From positions 1 to 64,000 of the IMG/VR virus record IMGVR_UViG_3300025012_000085: a DNA stretch of 64,000 nucleotides. One strand, given 5' to 3'. This document shows, one piece after another, positions 15,822-22,792 of the stretch. Source of the DNA: a virus. The position numbers were made by a program, and so were the translations under genes. Position 1 is the first letter of the stretch. Each line of letters starts with the position of its first letter. The notes under the pieces are model-generated. The model was not told the DNA's origin. It worked only from the letters and a program-made list of their open reading frames with translations, and did not search any database.

Positions 15822-15860
15822 AACAAATCCCTCTAATCATTGCGAATAGAGGGATTTGTT
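15822..15860. terminator. strong bidirectional terminator
   Basis: AACAAATCCCTCTA (15822-15835) is the exact reverse complement of TAGAGGGATTTGTT (15847-15860), a 14-bp stem. Confidence 0.8.
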
Positions 15861-15870
15861 ATCATGTCTA

Positions 15871-15933
15871 ATCGGTCACTATATCGGTCGTTCTTTATAT
15901 CAGTCACTGCATCGGTCGCCATAAACGACTGAT
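15871..15933. repeat. iteron-like direct repeats (ATCGGTC)
   Basis: ATCGGTCA at 15871, ATCGGTCG at 15883, ATCAGTCA at 15899 and ATCGGTCG at 15911, with an inverted CGACTGAT at 15926. Spacings are 12, 16 and 12 bases. They lie in a 260-base non-coding gap at the end of the plasmid-like minus module. Candidate Rep or partition protein binding sites; a short minus-strand reading frame without a ribosome binding site covers them and is not considered real. Confidence 0.45.
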
Positions 15934-16029
15934 GTACAAGCCAAAATACGCTAAATACCTATGATTTTTCTAGGAAAAAGAGGGTTAAGGGGGAATGATT
16001 AAGGATTCCAAAGGACAAGCAAGGGGGAT

Positions 16030-16614
16030 TTACTTTAAGTACCTCACAGGGTCAACAGCAACCCCCTCCTTCCTGACCTCAAAGTGTAGGTGTGGGCCTG
16101 TTGATCTACCCGTACTTCCACAATTACCAATCCTAGAACCTGCGATTACAGGATAGCCAACTTTCACAGATAACCCACTTAAGTGACCATATAAAGTTTC
16201 GACTCCATTTCCATGATTCACGATAATCATATTTCCATAAATATCATCCCAACATACCTTGGTTACATCTCCCTCCCAATACGAAGTTACGGGAGTTCCT
16301 TCGTTGGCAGCTATATCAATTCCGTGATGGTCCACGCCGTTGAAGTATTTCGTTATCTTACCTTTCATTGGCAACTCATTACTACCTTGACCAATATTTG
16401 AAACTCTTTCTACTGTACCTTGGATAGAGTCTATCCTTGCGTTCAACCTTTTCAGGGTCGGAGCAAGATCCTGTATAGTAGTTAGTAGGCCCAACATGAT
16501 AGCCACCATCGCAACCAAGTTAGCGAGTTGTTTTCTCTCTACAGCGATAAGAATTACATAGGCTATAAATGATGCTACCGCAATAAATACTATGTGGAAA
16601 ATCCATAAAGCCAC
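16030..16614 (-). CDS. membrane-anchored M23 peptidase (LytM-type)
   Basis: 194 aa. Two N-terminal transmembrane helices (IFHIVFIAVASFIAYVILI and LVAMVAIMLGLLTTI), a short coiled-coil, then an M23 zinc endopeptidase domain. Ligands: HHGIDIAA (H-x3-D) and GPHLHFEV (HxH). It would cut peptidoglycan cross-bridges outside the membrane. It is in an operon with an FtsK-type ATPase and a replication-relaxation protein, not with virion or lysis genes. A local wall-opening role in DNA transfer, like conjugative wall hydrolases, is therefore inferred. Confidence 0.85.
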   Translation of the reverse strand: MALWIFHIVFIAVASFIAYVILIAVERKQLANLVAMVAIMLGLLTTIQDLAPTLKRLNARIDSIQGTVERVSNIGQGSNELPMKGKITKYFNGVDHHGIDIAANEGTPVTSYWEGDVTKVCWDDIYGNMIIVNHGNGVETLYGHLSGLSVKVGYPVIAGSRIGNCGSTGRSTGPHLHFEVRKEGVAVDPVRYLK

Positions 16615-16615
16615 A

Positions 16616-16852
16616 TTACATCACGCCTGTCGTAAAGTCGAAGAACTTCTTGAGCAACTGCCACGCTACGGCTACTACCGAAAGGATAGCAACAATTGTA
16701 GTTGCCGTTCTTAGCATTCCTGCGACCTGACCCTTATTCAATGCTCCTAAAATTAATTCCCCTAACCAAGATCCCACACCAAGCATAACTAAGATGATAA
16801 TTACGAATCCAGGCTTACCTGGTCCGAATACCTCCCTTGCTGCTTCTGCCAT
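16616..16852 (-). CDS. 78-aa two-helix membrane protein (VirB2/TrbC-like layout)
   Basis: A short amphipathic N-terminus (MAEAAREVFGPGKPG) and two long hydrophobic helices (FVIIILVMLGVGSWLGELIL and ATTIVAILSVVAVAWQLL) joined by a polar turn (NKGQVAG). This is the topology of small conjugative pilin or channel subunits; it could also be holin-like. It overlaps the replication-relaxation gene by 38 bases and ends two bases before the M23 gene start, so it belongs to that operon. Confidence 0.65.
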   Translation of the reverse strand: MAEAAREVFGPGKPGFVIIILVMLGVGSWLGELILGALNKGQVAGMLRTATTIVAILSVVAVAWQLLKKFFDFTTGVM

Positions 16853-17501
16853 TTAAGCATTCCTCCTTTATTTGATCTAATGAATAAACACGAAATTCAA
16901 GATTATGGGCATTCTCTTTATCAATTTTCTCCTTGATAGGTTTAACTCTTCCAGTAGTCACAACGATAATAGCAGGGAATCGCTTGGACAAGGGAACCCA
17001 CCATTGATCCATATAGGTTCCTGAATTAAAAAGCTCGTTGTATTTTTTAACTTTCTTTGCAAAGTCGTTACCACTTCTATTAATATCCATTTCGACGAAA
17101 TAGAAATACATAGCATCTTGCCATAGATTTTTTATCCCCACAAAAGCATCCGGCCGAATAGTCTTGTAGTCCTTAATCTCCCGGTCGAAGCAATGAAGTT
17201 TTTCCATATTGGAGAGAGTTGCGGTTATCCAAGTGAAGACCCACGACACGCCTAGAACATGCTCTAGCTGCCCCGGCCTACGATCTAGGTAGTAATGATA
17301 TGGTTCACCTAGCCTTAGTCTATAACGATTGACTTTAGCGTGTGGTGGAGATGAAAGGATGGCAAGGCGGCGTTGAACTATGCGGAGACAATTACCTTTG
17401 AATAAGAGTAGGTGAATCATATCCGTAGTTAGTGCTGTTTGAGATTCTAGGAGGTCAACTATTGCCCTATCGCGGCGATAACATTTTTGGTGATTGCTCA
17501 A
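16815..17501 (-). CDS. replication-relaxation family protein
   Basis: 228 aa. The N-terminal winged helix (RDRAIVDLLESQTALTTDMI then RIVQRRLAIL), a central EHVLGVSWVFTWI motif, an acidic/His cluster around IRPDAFVGIKNLWQDAMYFY and EMDINRS match the Replic_Relax family. That family is encoded beside FtsK-like genes on Gram-positive plasmids. Predicted role: initiator or relaxation protein in plasmid replication or mobilisation. It overlaps the FtsK-like gene by 35 bases. Confidence 0.75.
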   Translation of the reverse strand: MSNHQKCYRRDRAIVDLLESQTALTTDMIHLLLFKGNCLRIVQRRLAILSSPPHAKVNRYRLRLGEPYHYYLDRRPGQLEHVLGVSWVFTWITATLSNMEKLHCFDREIKDYKTIRPDAFVGIKNLWQDAMYFYFVEMDINRSGNDFAKKVKKYNELFNSGTYMDQWWVPLSKRFPAIIVVTTGRVKPIKEKIDKENAHNLEFRVYSLDQIKEECLNGRSSKGGIRTR

Positions 17502-18600
17502 TCTTTATCAACTCGCTTCGTACAATCATTGGCCTATTGTTATAGAGTTTTATCGCTTCGTCGGGTTCTAATAACAATGTTTGAACCTCTAATTTCTCAA
17601 GACCACATTTATAGATAGCTCTGCCTTTTATTGCTGGAAGGTGTGCCGCCTCATCACTGTCCAAGATCATCCTGGAGTTAATTATATCGGCCACAACAAA
17701 ACATATCCTTCCGAGAAACATTGCTTTTAGATCACCAAACTTTTCAAACACTTTGGAGGATGGCCTCTGTGTGGCTGCAATCACATGTACTCCAACAAAT
17801 CTCCCCATCCTCAGAAGCCTCCATAAGCTGTCTTGTGCATCTTCTGGCAAGTCTGCCCACTCGTCTATAATTAGGACTATATAGGGCATCTGGTGGCCTT
17901 TCTTGTGGTATTTCTTGATCTTAGCGCATGATGCTGACTTTAGAATCTTCTTTCGCTTATCCATCTCTTTATTCAGTGACTCGAACAAACCCTTAACTTG
18001 ACTCATTTCGTCTACTACCAAAGCCATTTCATTAAGATAATCAAACTCAGTCGATTTAGGGTCGATGATAATCAAGTTGGTGTCCGGCCTGTAAAGGAGG
18101 ATTGAGTTCGCGATAACATGGAGTTGATTCGATTTTCCATAGTTCGTTTCCCCGGCTGTTAGTAGGTGCGGATAATCCACAAGGTCCCTAACTATTAATC
18201 CTTTAGCGGATACACCTAATGGTAGTGGTAATTCCATCTTGGAATATTTAGTGTGGTCATAGAGAGAGTATGGGTACTTCTTTTTAAGTTCCTCGGTCAT
18301 AACCTCCATGGTGACTAATTTTCCGTGCTTTTCGATATGGACTGAACCACCTGTTGCATCTGCAAATAGTTGAGTCTTTTTCTGAAAATCAGAGAATCCA
18401 GTTCCAGGAGGAAGGAAGATTCTAAACGTCCATACTTCACCATCTTTTGATTTATGGATAATTAAAGGTTTTAGTTCACCCTTGGAGTACAGGGCATCTA
18501 CGCAATCCTGAACTGCTGCATGGGCATCATTGCCCTTACGATGGAGCCAAAGCGATTTAAGCTGGTCCCTGACTTCTTCTATTACGTTTTGCTGCTTCAT
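17467..18600 (-). CDS. FtsK/SpoIIIE-type DNA translocase ATPase
   Basis: 377 aa, a soluble FtsK/HerA motor without the N-terminal membrane domain. Walker A TAGETNYGKSNQLH, Walker B PYIVLIIDEWADL, and the FtsK-type HVIAATQRPSS motif are present. The C-terminal gamma DNA-reading domain of chromosomal FtsK is missing. Such short motors act as coupling or translocating ATPases in conjugative and mobilisable plasmids. It is in an operon with a replication-relaxation protein and an M23 hydrolase. Confidence 0.88.
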   Translation of the reverse strand: MKQQNVIEEVRDQLKSLWLHRKGNDAHAAVQDCVDALYSKGELKPLIIHKSKDGEVWTFRIFLPPGTGFSDFQKKTQLFADATGGSVHIEKHGKLVTMEVMTEELKKKYPYSLYDHTKYSKMELPLPLGVSAKGLIVRDLVDYPHLLTAGETNYGKSNQLHVIANSILLYRPDTNLIIIDPKSTEFDYLNEMALVVDEMSQVKGLFESLNKEMDKRKKILKSASCAKIKKYHKKGHQMPYIVLIIDEWADLPEDAQDSLWRLLRMGRFVGVHVIAATQRPSSKVFEKFGDLKAMFLGRICFVVADIINSRMILDSDEAAHLPAIKGRAIYKCGLEKLEVQTLLLEPDEAIKLYNNRPMIVRSELIKIEQSPKMLSPR

Positions 18601-18751
18601 CCATCAATCCCCTTTCAATCAATACTTTCCTCAGTCCGTCCCTAATCATGTCGGCTAGTTCTCCTTCTTCAAGGCTGAGACACATAATAGCTTGCCGAAT
18701 ATCCTTATCCCTTTTCCTTAACCTAGCCCTAAGAATTGATATATCGTCCAT
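18557..18751 (-). CDS. 64-aa charged hypothetical protein
   Basis: AGGAGGT lies six bases before ATG 18751. Helical and highly charged (SILRARLRKRDKDIRQAIMC, LIERGLMDEAAKRNRRSQG). Overlaps the FtsK-like gene start by 44 bases, indicating coupling. Could be a partner or regulator of the translocase; unrecognised. Confidence 0.65.
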   Translation of the reverse strand: MDDISILRARLRKRDKDIRQAIMCLSLEEGELADMIRDGLRKVLIERGLMDEAAKRNRRSQGPA

Positions 18752-18828
18752 TTGTGTACCTCCTGGGTAATCGTTGTGTTACATGAAGGTATGGGATACT
18801 GTTTGTACTATATTCCTGTTAAATTTAG

Positions 18829-18859
18829 GCAAAAGAAAAACCAGACATATCATGTCCGG
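18829..18859 (-). terminator. terminator of the MerR/coiled-coil gene
   Basis: On the minus strand CCGGACA, five-base loop and TGTCTGG (one G-T wobble) are followed by TTTTTCTTTT. Confidence 0.75.
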
Positions 18860-19386
18860 CTAAATAGCTTTCTCCACCAAGGATTATTGCGTTGTTGTGC
18901 TTCTTTTATTTCCGTCAGGCGTTGTAATACCTCATTATCTCTCTCCTCTACGCTCCTAGACCTATCCTCTGCTCTCTTATTGTGATCTGTTAGGGTTTGC
19001 CTTATACCCTCTATTTCCTCTTGTAATTCAAGGATTAGCTCGTCCCTCCTGCTTAACTCCTGCTGAAGCATAACTCTTAAACTATGCACTAAATCTTCTT
19101 GTTGCGTTGCCTCGGTGTTGTTGTCCGGTTCTTGCGTAACAATATCGGTTGTTATATTAACTCCATACCTTTTATCTAGCACCTCTACTATTTGATCATG
19201 GTCTAATTTCTTGACATATGATGCCTTGATAACATTCAATATCTCCACAGTGGAGGACTTTTCGAACTTAGTAGTTTTTCCTTCTCCTTGAGTGCGAAAA
19301 TATTGGAGGTAAGTATCCTTGTAATAACGACAGGTGCTTATGTTTATGTCCGTAAGTTCGGAGCATTGTTTAAGGGTTAAGTACAT
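18850..19386 (-). CDS. MerR-type HTH, coiled coil and amphipathic tail protein (plasmid segregation type)
   Basis: 178 aa. The N-terminal MerR-like winged HTH (LTLKQCSELTDINISTCRYY) is followed by an acidic linker, a coiled coil of about 70 residues (LQQELSRRDELILELQEEIE) and an amphipathic end (NPWWRKLFSRT). The same order is seen in RacA/KfrA-like and DUF3967 proteins of Bacillus plasmids, where the tail is thought to touch the membrane. A role in anchoring or segregating an extrachromosomal phage genome is inferred. Own terminator; monocistronic. Confidence 0.7.
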   Translation of the reverse strand: MYLTLKQCSELTDINISTCRYYKDTYLQYFRTQGEGKTTKFEKSSTVEILNVIKASYVKKLDHDQIVEVLDKRYGVNITTDIVTQEPDNNTEATQQEDLVHSLRVMLQQELSRRDELILELQEEIEGIRQTLTDHNKRAEDRSRSVEERDNEVLQRLTEIKEAQQRNNPWWRKLFSRT

Positions 19387-19427
19387 GATTTATTCCTCCT
19401 TCGATAGTATAAATATGGTCCAATTTA

Positions 19428-19512
19428 TGGTATAATGTAAGTGTGGGATAGTGAATGCATCACGACAAGCGAGTTTCCTAGCTCGTTTCCCACTCTAAAC
19501 AAAACTAGGAAA
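19428..19512 (+). ncRNA. structured RNA element B with extended -10 promoter, leader of HNH copy 2
   Basis: TGGTATAAT (19428-19436) starts transcription at about 19443. Outer stem GTGGGA (19443-19448) pairs with TCCCAC (19488-19493). Hairpin GTGA (19451-19454) pairs with TCAC (19460-19463). Hairpin CGAG (19470-19473) pairs with CTCG (19482-19485), with loop TTTCCTAG (19474-19481). The loop pairs over eight bases with CTAGGAAA (19505-19512). AGGAGGG follows 14 bases later, then the HNH start. Confidence 0.7.
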
Positions 19513-19541
19513 AAGAAAAACCTTTAGGAGGGTTAATTTTT

Positions 19542-20357
19542 ATGCCCGAAACCAAGGTATGTAGTAGGTGTAAGCGTAGTCTTCCGGCTGATAAACTTCA
19601 TTTTTATCCCGCAAGCAATACCAAGGACAAGTTTCATTCTGCGTGCAAAGAGTGTGAAGGTCACAGATTTACGCAACCAAGGGTTATGAAGAATGGCTAT
19701 ATGATATGTTGTAAATGTGGGAAAGGGTTTCCATCGACAAGTGAATATTTTTCTAAGAAGAAAACTGCGAAAAGTGGTCTTAATGGCCGGTGCAAAAGCT
19801 GCGAGTCCAGCGCGCATAAAGCATACTACGAGAATAATAAGTCGTATATCTTAGCATCTGTCAAGAGGTATCGGGAGATAAATAAAGAAGAGAGAAGGGA
19901 ATACTATAGGGCTAATAAGCAGAGAAAATTAATAATGGTCAAGCAATGGCAAAGGAAAAATAAGGTACGCAGGGCAACTAATAATAGATTGTGGAAAGCG
20001 GCCAATATGGAGAAGATGCGCGTATACAGACAAACTAGGAGGGCAAGGAAAGAAAATTTACCATCTTCCTTAACGGTCGAGGAATGGATAAATATAAAAG
20101 CGGAATTTGAAAACAGATGTGCTTATTGCGGAAAAGACACACCACTAACCCAGGATCACTTTATCCCCTTATCTAAGCACGGGGAGTACACTCGTGATAA
20201 TATAATTCCGGCTTGCCCAAGTTGTAATAATGGCAAAAATGCAAGTAATCCATTCGAGTGGTATCCGATGCAATCGTTCTATAGCAAAGGTAGGGAATCT
20301 AAAATATTAAAGCATCTAGGATATAAGAATAACAAGCAACAACTGAGCTTGTTTTAG
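19542..20357 (+). CDS. HNH endonuclease with zinc-ribbon repeats (copy 2)
   Basis: 271 aa, plus strand within a minus-strand module, so an inserted mobile gene. Two N-terminal zinc modules (CSRCKRSLP with CKECEG; CCKCGKGFP with CKSCES), a basic helical linker, and a C-terminal HNH domain (CAYCGKDTPLTQDHFIPL, CPSCNN). The tail ILKHLGYKNNKQQLSLF matches the other two copies. Its leader is structured RNA element B and its stop overlaps a terminator, forming a self-contained cassette. Predicted site-specific homing nuclease. Confidence 0.88.
   Translation: MPETKVCSRCKRSLPADKLHFYPASNTKDKFHSACKECEGHRFTQPRVMKNGYMICCKCGKGFPSTSEYFSKKKTAKSGLNGRCKSCESSAHKAYYENNKSYILASVKRYREINKEERREYYRANKQRKLIMVKQWQRKNKVRRATNNRLWKAANMEKMRVYRQTRRARKENLPSSLTVEEWINIKAEFENRCAYCGKDTPLTQDHFIPLSKHGEYTRDNIIPACPSCNNGKNASNPFEWYPMQSFYSKGRESKILKHLGYKNNKQQLSLF
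20331..20356 (+). terminator. terminator overlapping the HNH copy 2 stop codon
   Basis: AACAAGC (20331-20337) pairs with GCTTGTT (20347-20353), followed by TTTAG. Confidence 0.6.
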
Positions 20358-20368
20358 CGCGACTCGCT

Positions 20369-20878
20369 TCATAGATAGAATTTCTCATACTTATCTTTCT
20401 TAGCTGTTTTTCCAGTTTCCTTTTCTTTCTTTTTATATTTTCTTTTATTAATACTGTTAGTATTGGAATTGTTAGTATTAGTGTCCTCATTTACCGTATC
20501 CCCATTTACTGTATCCCCAAATTTAGGACATGGTTCCGTGTCCTCATTTCTAGGACGCGGTTCTATTTTAGTGTTCAGAATGTAGATATTGTGGCTGAAT
20601 TTACCAGACTCCTTAACGCGCTCAACCGTTATGTATCCATGCTCATCTAATAACTTAAAGTGTTTGTAATAGCGAGTTTTACACATGCAAAGATCGTAGA
20701 TGATCTTGGATACGCTTGGAAAAGCACTGCTCCCTGCCCCGGCATAGCTTGCGAAATAAGCATAGATGCACTTTGCCTCCGGTGTTATCCTACGATCCTG
20801 CATGAGTAACTTAGGGATATTTCCAAATCCTTTAGAGTTGATACCTACTACTTTTAGTATGTCCTTATCTTTTTGCAC
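20369..20878 (-). CDS. Rep-like winged-helix protein
   Basis: 169 aa from GTG 20878. The N-terminus (FGNIPKLLMQDRRITPEAKC, then AFPSVSKIIYDL, YYKHFKLLDEHGYITVERV) is the winged-helix replication-initiator type found in plasmid Rep and phage initiation proteins of Bacillota. A repetitive linker (NGDTVNEDTNTNNSNTNS) and a Lys-rich tail follow. Placed at the start of the plasmid-like minus module behind two strong hairpins, one of which buries its GGGGGG ribosome binding site. Likely initiator for a plasmid-like prophage; could instead be a transcription regulator. Confidence 0.7.
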   Translation of the reverse strand: MQKDKDILKVVGINSKGFGNIPKLLMQDRRITPEAKCIYAYFASYAGAGSSAFPSVSKIIYDLCMCKTRYYKHFKLLDEHGYITVERVKESGKFSHNIYILNTKIEPRPRNEDTEPCPKFGDTVNGDTVNEDTNTNNSNTNSINKRKYKKKEKETGKTAKKDKYEKFYL

Positions 20879-20887
20879 GACAAAACC

Positions 20888-20918
20888 CCCCGTCTAATCA
20901 AAATCATACTAGACGGGG
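20888..20918. promoter_or_regulatory. hairpin sequestering the Rep-like ribosome binding site
   Basis: CCCCGTCTA (20888-20896) pairs with TAGACGGGG (20910-20918). On the minus-strand message the GGGGGG directly before the GTG start lies partly in this stem. Candidate translational or attenuation control of the Rep-like gene. Confidence 0.6.
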
Positions 20919-20968
20919 TTCCTATCTTGTGTTAGATTATTACTAACAGCATAGAGAACCCCTTGTGG

Positions 20969-21007
20969 CCCCCTGAACGAAATCTTTGGTCGGATGCGTT
21001 CAGGGGG
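20969..21007. repeat. 11-bp inverted repeat upstream of the Rep-like gene
   Basis: CCCCCTGAACG (20969-20979) is the reverse complement of CGTTCAGGGGG (20997-21007), 17-base loop. Together with the neighbouring hairpin it gives the Rep-like gene a highly structured leader; it may also terminate transcripts arriving from the 21-kb side. Confidence 0.6.
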
Positions 21008-21060
21008 TTCTAGTATTTCTCCCTAATTCGACAGGTTCAACAAATTATCCTTCAAAATAA

Positions 21061-21174
21061 TCACCCGAAAAAATAAGTAACAAACTCATAGAGGTAAAGC
21101 GGGTCGAGTATAGTTAGTTCGTCATCCACTACTATCCACTTAAAGAATCCTGCTAAATCGCGTTCAACAATCAT
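21061..21174 (-). CDS. 37-aa paralog of the 7635 small protein
   Basis: AAAGGAAG lies before the ATG at 21174. The sequence DLAGFFKWIVVDDELTILDP, then YLYEFVTYFFG, aligns with the 56-aa protein at 7635 (GHFKWVVTQDVVLVDQSYL then SELFSYIPPG). Conservation of such a short protein in two places supports that both are translated. Function unknown. Confidence 0.55.
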   Translation of the reverse strand: MIVERDLAGFFKWIVVDDELTILDPLYLYEFVTYFFG

Positions 21175-21290
21175 TTGCAAAACTTCCTTTCTTACCCTAT
21201 AATACAATACATTTCCCCTGCCTTCAGGGGGTCTTTATGACCATAATTACGACTAGATATCCTCCTATATCTAAAAATGCGCAAAAAAAA

Positions 21291-21324
21291 GTGAGCATCC
21301 GATGTATTGCGATTGGATGCTCAC
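21291..21324 (-). terminator. terminator of the repressor gene
   Basis: On the minus strand GTGAGCATCC pairs with GGATGCTCAC (10 bp), followed by eight T residues. Confidence 0.85.
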
Positions 21325-21332
21325 AAAAATAT

Positions 21333-21716
21333 TCACTTAGACTTCATTTTTTTGATCGACTCCAGAAGATCACGAAGAAATTCGGGGTCTATTTTTTCGT
21401 TGTAAAGCTGTCTGGCTAACATAGCGTAAGGTAGACTCTCTTGTTTAGCAAAAAACTCAACCAGATCCTCCGGAAGGTCAACATTGTTAAGCTCAACCAA
21501 CTTACGAAGAGACATAATATTATTGTCTAACAGATATGCCGAGTCAACACCCAATGCCTTGGCTACCTTCTCTAAGGCTCTGATTGACATGTTGCATTTA
21601 CCGTTTTCCGTGTCTGATAGATAAGACAAGGAAAGACCTGTTCTTTTGTGCAGCTCAGTCAAGGATATATCCCTTATCTTTTCTCTAACATACTTTATCT
21701 TGTGGCCGTAGTCCAT
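21333..21716 (-). CDS. CI-like XRE repressor
   Basis: 127 aa from ATG 21716. The N-terminal XRE HTH reads YVREKIRDISLTELHKRTGL, SLSYLSDTENGKCNMSIRAL, EKVAKALGVDSAYLL. The C-terminal 60 residues are helical without an autoprotease Ser-Lys dyad, so induction by RecA-type self-cleavage is not evident. It is divergent from a Cro-like gene across a 209-base operator region and ends in a strong terminator, the classic immunity layout. Confidence 0.85.
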   Translation of the reverse strand: MDYGHKIKYVREKIRDISLTELHKRTGLSLSYLSDTENGKCNMSIRALEKVAKALGVDSAYLLDNNIMSLRKLVELNNVDLPEDLVEFFAKQESLPYAMLARQLYNEKIDPEFLRDLLESIKKMKSK

Positions 21717-21775
21717 CAATCATCATCCTATCTAAAATAAGTTGTAAGATTGTAGTTTCTCCTTTTATACATTCG

Positions 21776-21855
21776 TTATTCTCGAATAAACATATTACAT
21801 AATAACTAATATTTATGAAACAAAGCTTGATTATTCGAGATATTCGAAGTATACT
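21776..21855 (+). promoter_or_regulatory. immunity operator region with early promoter
   Basis: TTGATT (21827-21832), 17-base spacer, TATACT (21850-21855) forms the rightward promoter. TTCGAGATATTCGAA lies inside the spacer and TTATTCTCGAATAA at 21776-21789; both are dyads sharing the TTCGA core. Repressor bound there would block the promoter. Confidence 0.7.
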
Positions 21856-21925
21856 ATATATATGTTATGGAATAGCTTACCAGAACTACTCCATAACAAT
21901 TATTTCGTATAAGGAGGTGAAGACG

Positions 21926-22123
21926 TTGACAATCGGCAGCCAAATTCGAAAATGTAGAAATATGAAAAAATGGACACTAAGTCAGCTTGGAGAACGCGCA
22001 AAGCTGAGAGAAAGCACTCTGAGTGAAATAGAGAACGGAAAGCACGGCCCGAGCGTGAAGTCGCTCAAACGGGTTGCCGAAGCTCTTGAGGTCGAAGTTG
22101 GGTATCTATTTCAGGCAGAGTAA
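21926..22123 (+). CDS. Cro-like XRE regulator
   Basis: 65 aa from TTG 21926 with AAGGAGGTG upstream. A single HTH domain: IGSQIRKCRNMKKWTLSQLG, ERAKLRESTLSEIENGKHGP, SVKSLKRVAEALEVEVGYLF. It is divergent from the repressor and first gene of the rightward early transcript, so it most likely antagonises the repressor. Confidence 0.85.
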   Translation: MTIGSQIRKCRNMKKWTLSQLGERAKLRESTLSEIENGKHGPSVKSLKRVAEALEVEVGYLFQAE

Positions 22124-22486
22124 TATTTTTTATTTCTTTCAAAAAGTTCTTTAACCTTAAACAAGCCTTCCAATTGCACTTACCACGCAAGCAGAAGGTA
22201 AACATTATTGAGGTTATAGCGTTTTGACGCACTTCCAGTCCATCAATATTACCAGTATTGATAAGCCGAAAGTACGTCGATTGAGCAACCACGCTCTAAT
22301 TAATTTCTCGTCCCACCACAGAACGATTAGCCATTTCCAGTGGCTAGATCAAACACTACCGTAGTCCAAAGGGCTTGTTTGCTACGCTCTTGTTTAACTG
22401 TGTTTAATATACATCATTCGGACTAGCTTTACAAGAGGTTTTTCAATTAATTTATGACATTTTTGCAAAAAAGTATTAGAAAATGA
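22124..22486. other. 363-base region with no convincing gene
   Basis: No ORF with a ribosome binding site. On the minus strand a reading frame from 22334 to about 22124 contains an HTH-like stretch (VVAQSTYFRLINTGNIDGLE) but is interrupted by TAG at 22296-22298 and lacks a good start; it could be a decayed excisionase-like gene. Promoter-like AT-rich sequence precedes 22487. Confidence 0.4.
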
Positions 22487-22792
22487 ATGTTTTGGAATCG
22501 TTTCGTCAAGGAGGTGAAGACAACGGAGAGGGAATTAGTAAGCGAATTCAAACGACTGACGGGTTTCAATGGAGGAAGTATTGCCGAAAGGTACGGAGTT
22601 AGTAGGCAGTTCGTTCATCAAGTGCTCAATAATCACTCGTTGACGCATAAGGCGAGTTCAGCTTTCTTCTTAAATGCGATGATCGGAGAAAAAATTTCAA
22701 CGCTGAAAAAGCAGGTGCAGGACTTAGAGTTTTTGCAAATCAGTATCGAGGGCAGCGTAAATAACGTAATGGCTAAGGAGGATTTAGATTGA
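22487..22792 (+). CDS. small HTH regulator with unclear start codon
   Basis: Up to 101 aa. HTH at ERELVSEFKRLTGFNGGSIA then ERYGVSRQFVHQVLNN, followed by a helical C-terminus (KISTLKKQVQDLEFLQISIE). The only strong site, AAGGAGGTGAAGACA (22508-22522), is followed by ACG at 22523 in frame, not a normal start. ATG 22487 has no site and GTG 22514 overlaps it. The Cro-like gene has the same leader but with TTG at that position. The 3' end overlaps the antirepressor start (TTGA). Confidence 0.65.
   Translation: MFWNRFVKEVKTTERELVSEFKRLTGFNGGSIAERYGVSRQFVHQVLNNHSLTHKASSAFFLNAMIGEKISTLKKQVQDLEFLQISIEGSVNNVMAKEDLD

Noticed and set aside
15850-15940. Minus-strand 29-codon frame across the iteron-like repeats
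   Set aside because: No ribosome binding site and repetitive composition explained by the repeats.
22124-22334. Minus-strand frame with HTH-like VVAQSTYFRLINTGNIDG
   Set aside because: Interrupted by TAG at 22296-22298, no good ribosome binding site, and it overlaps the Cro-like gene end. At most a decayed excisionase-like gene; not listed as a gene.
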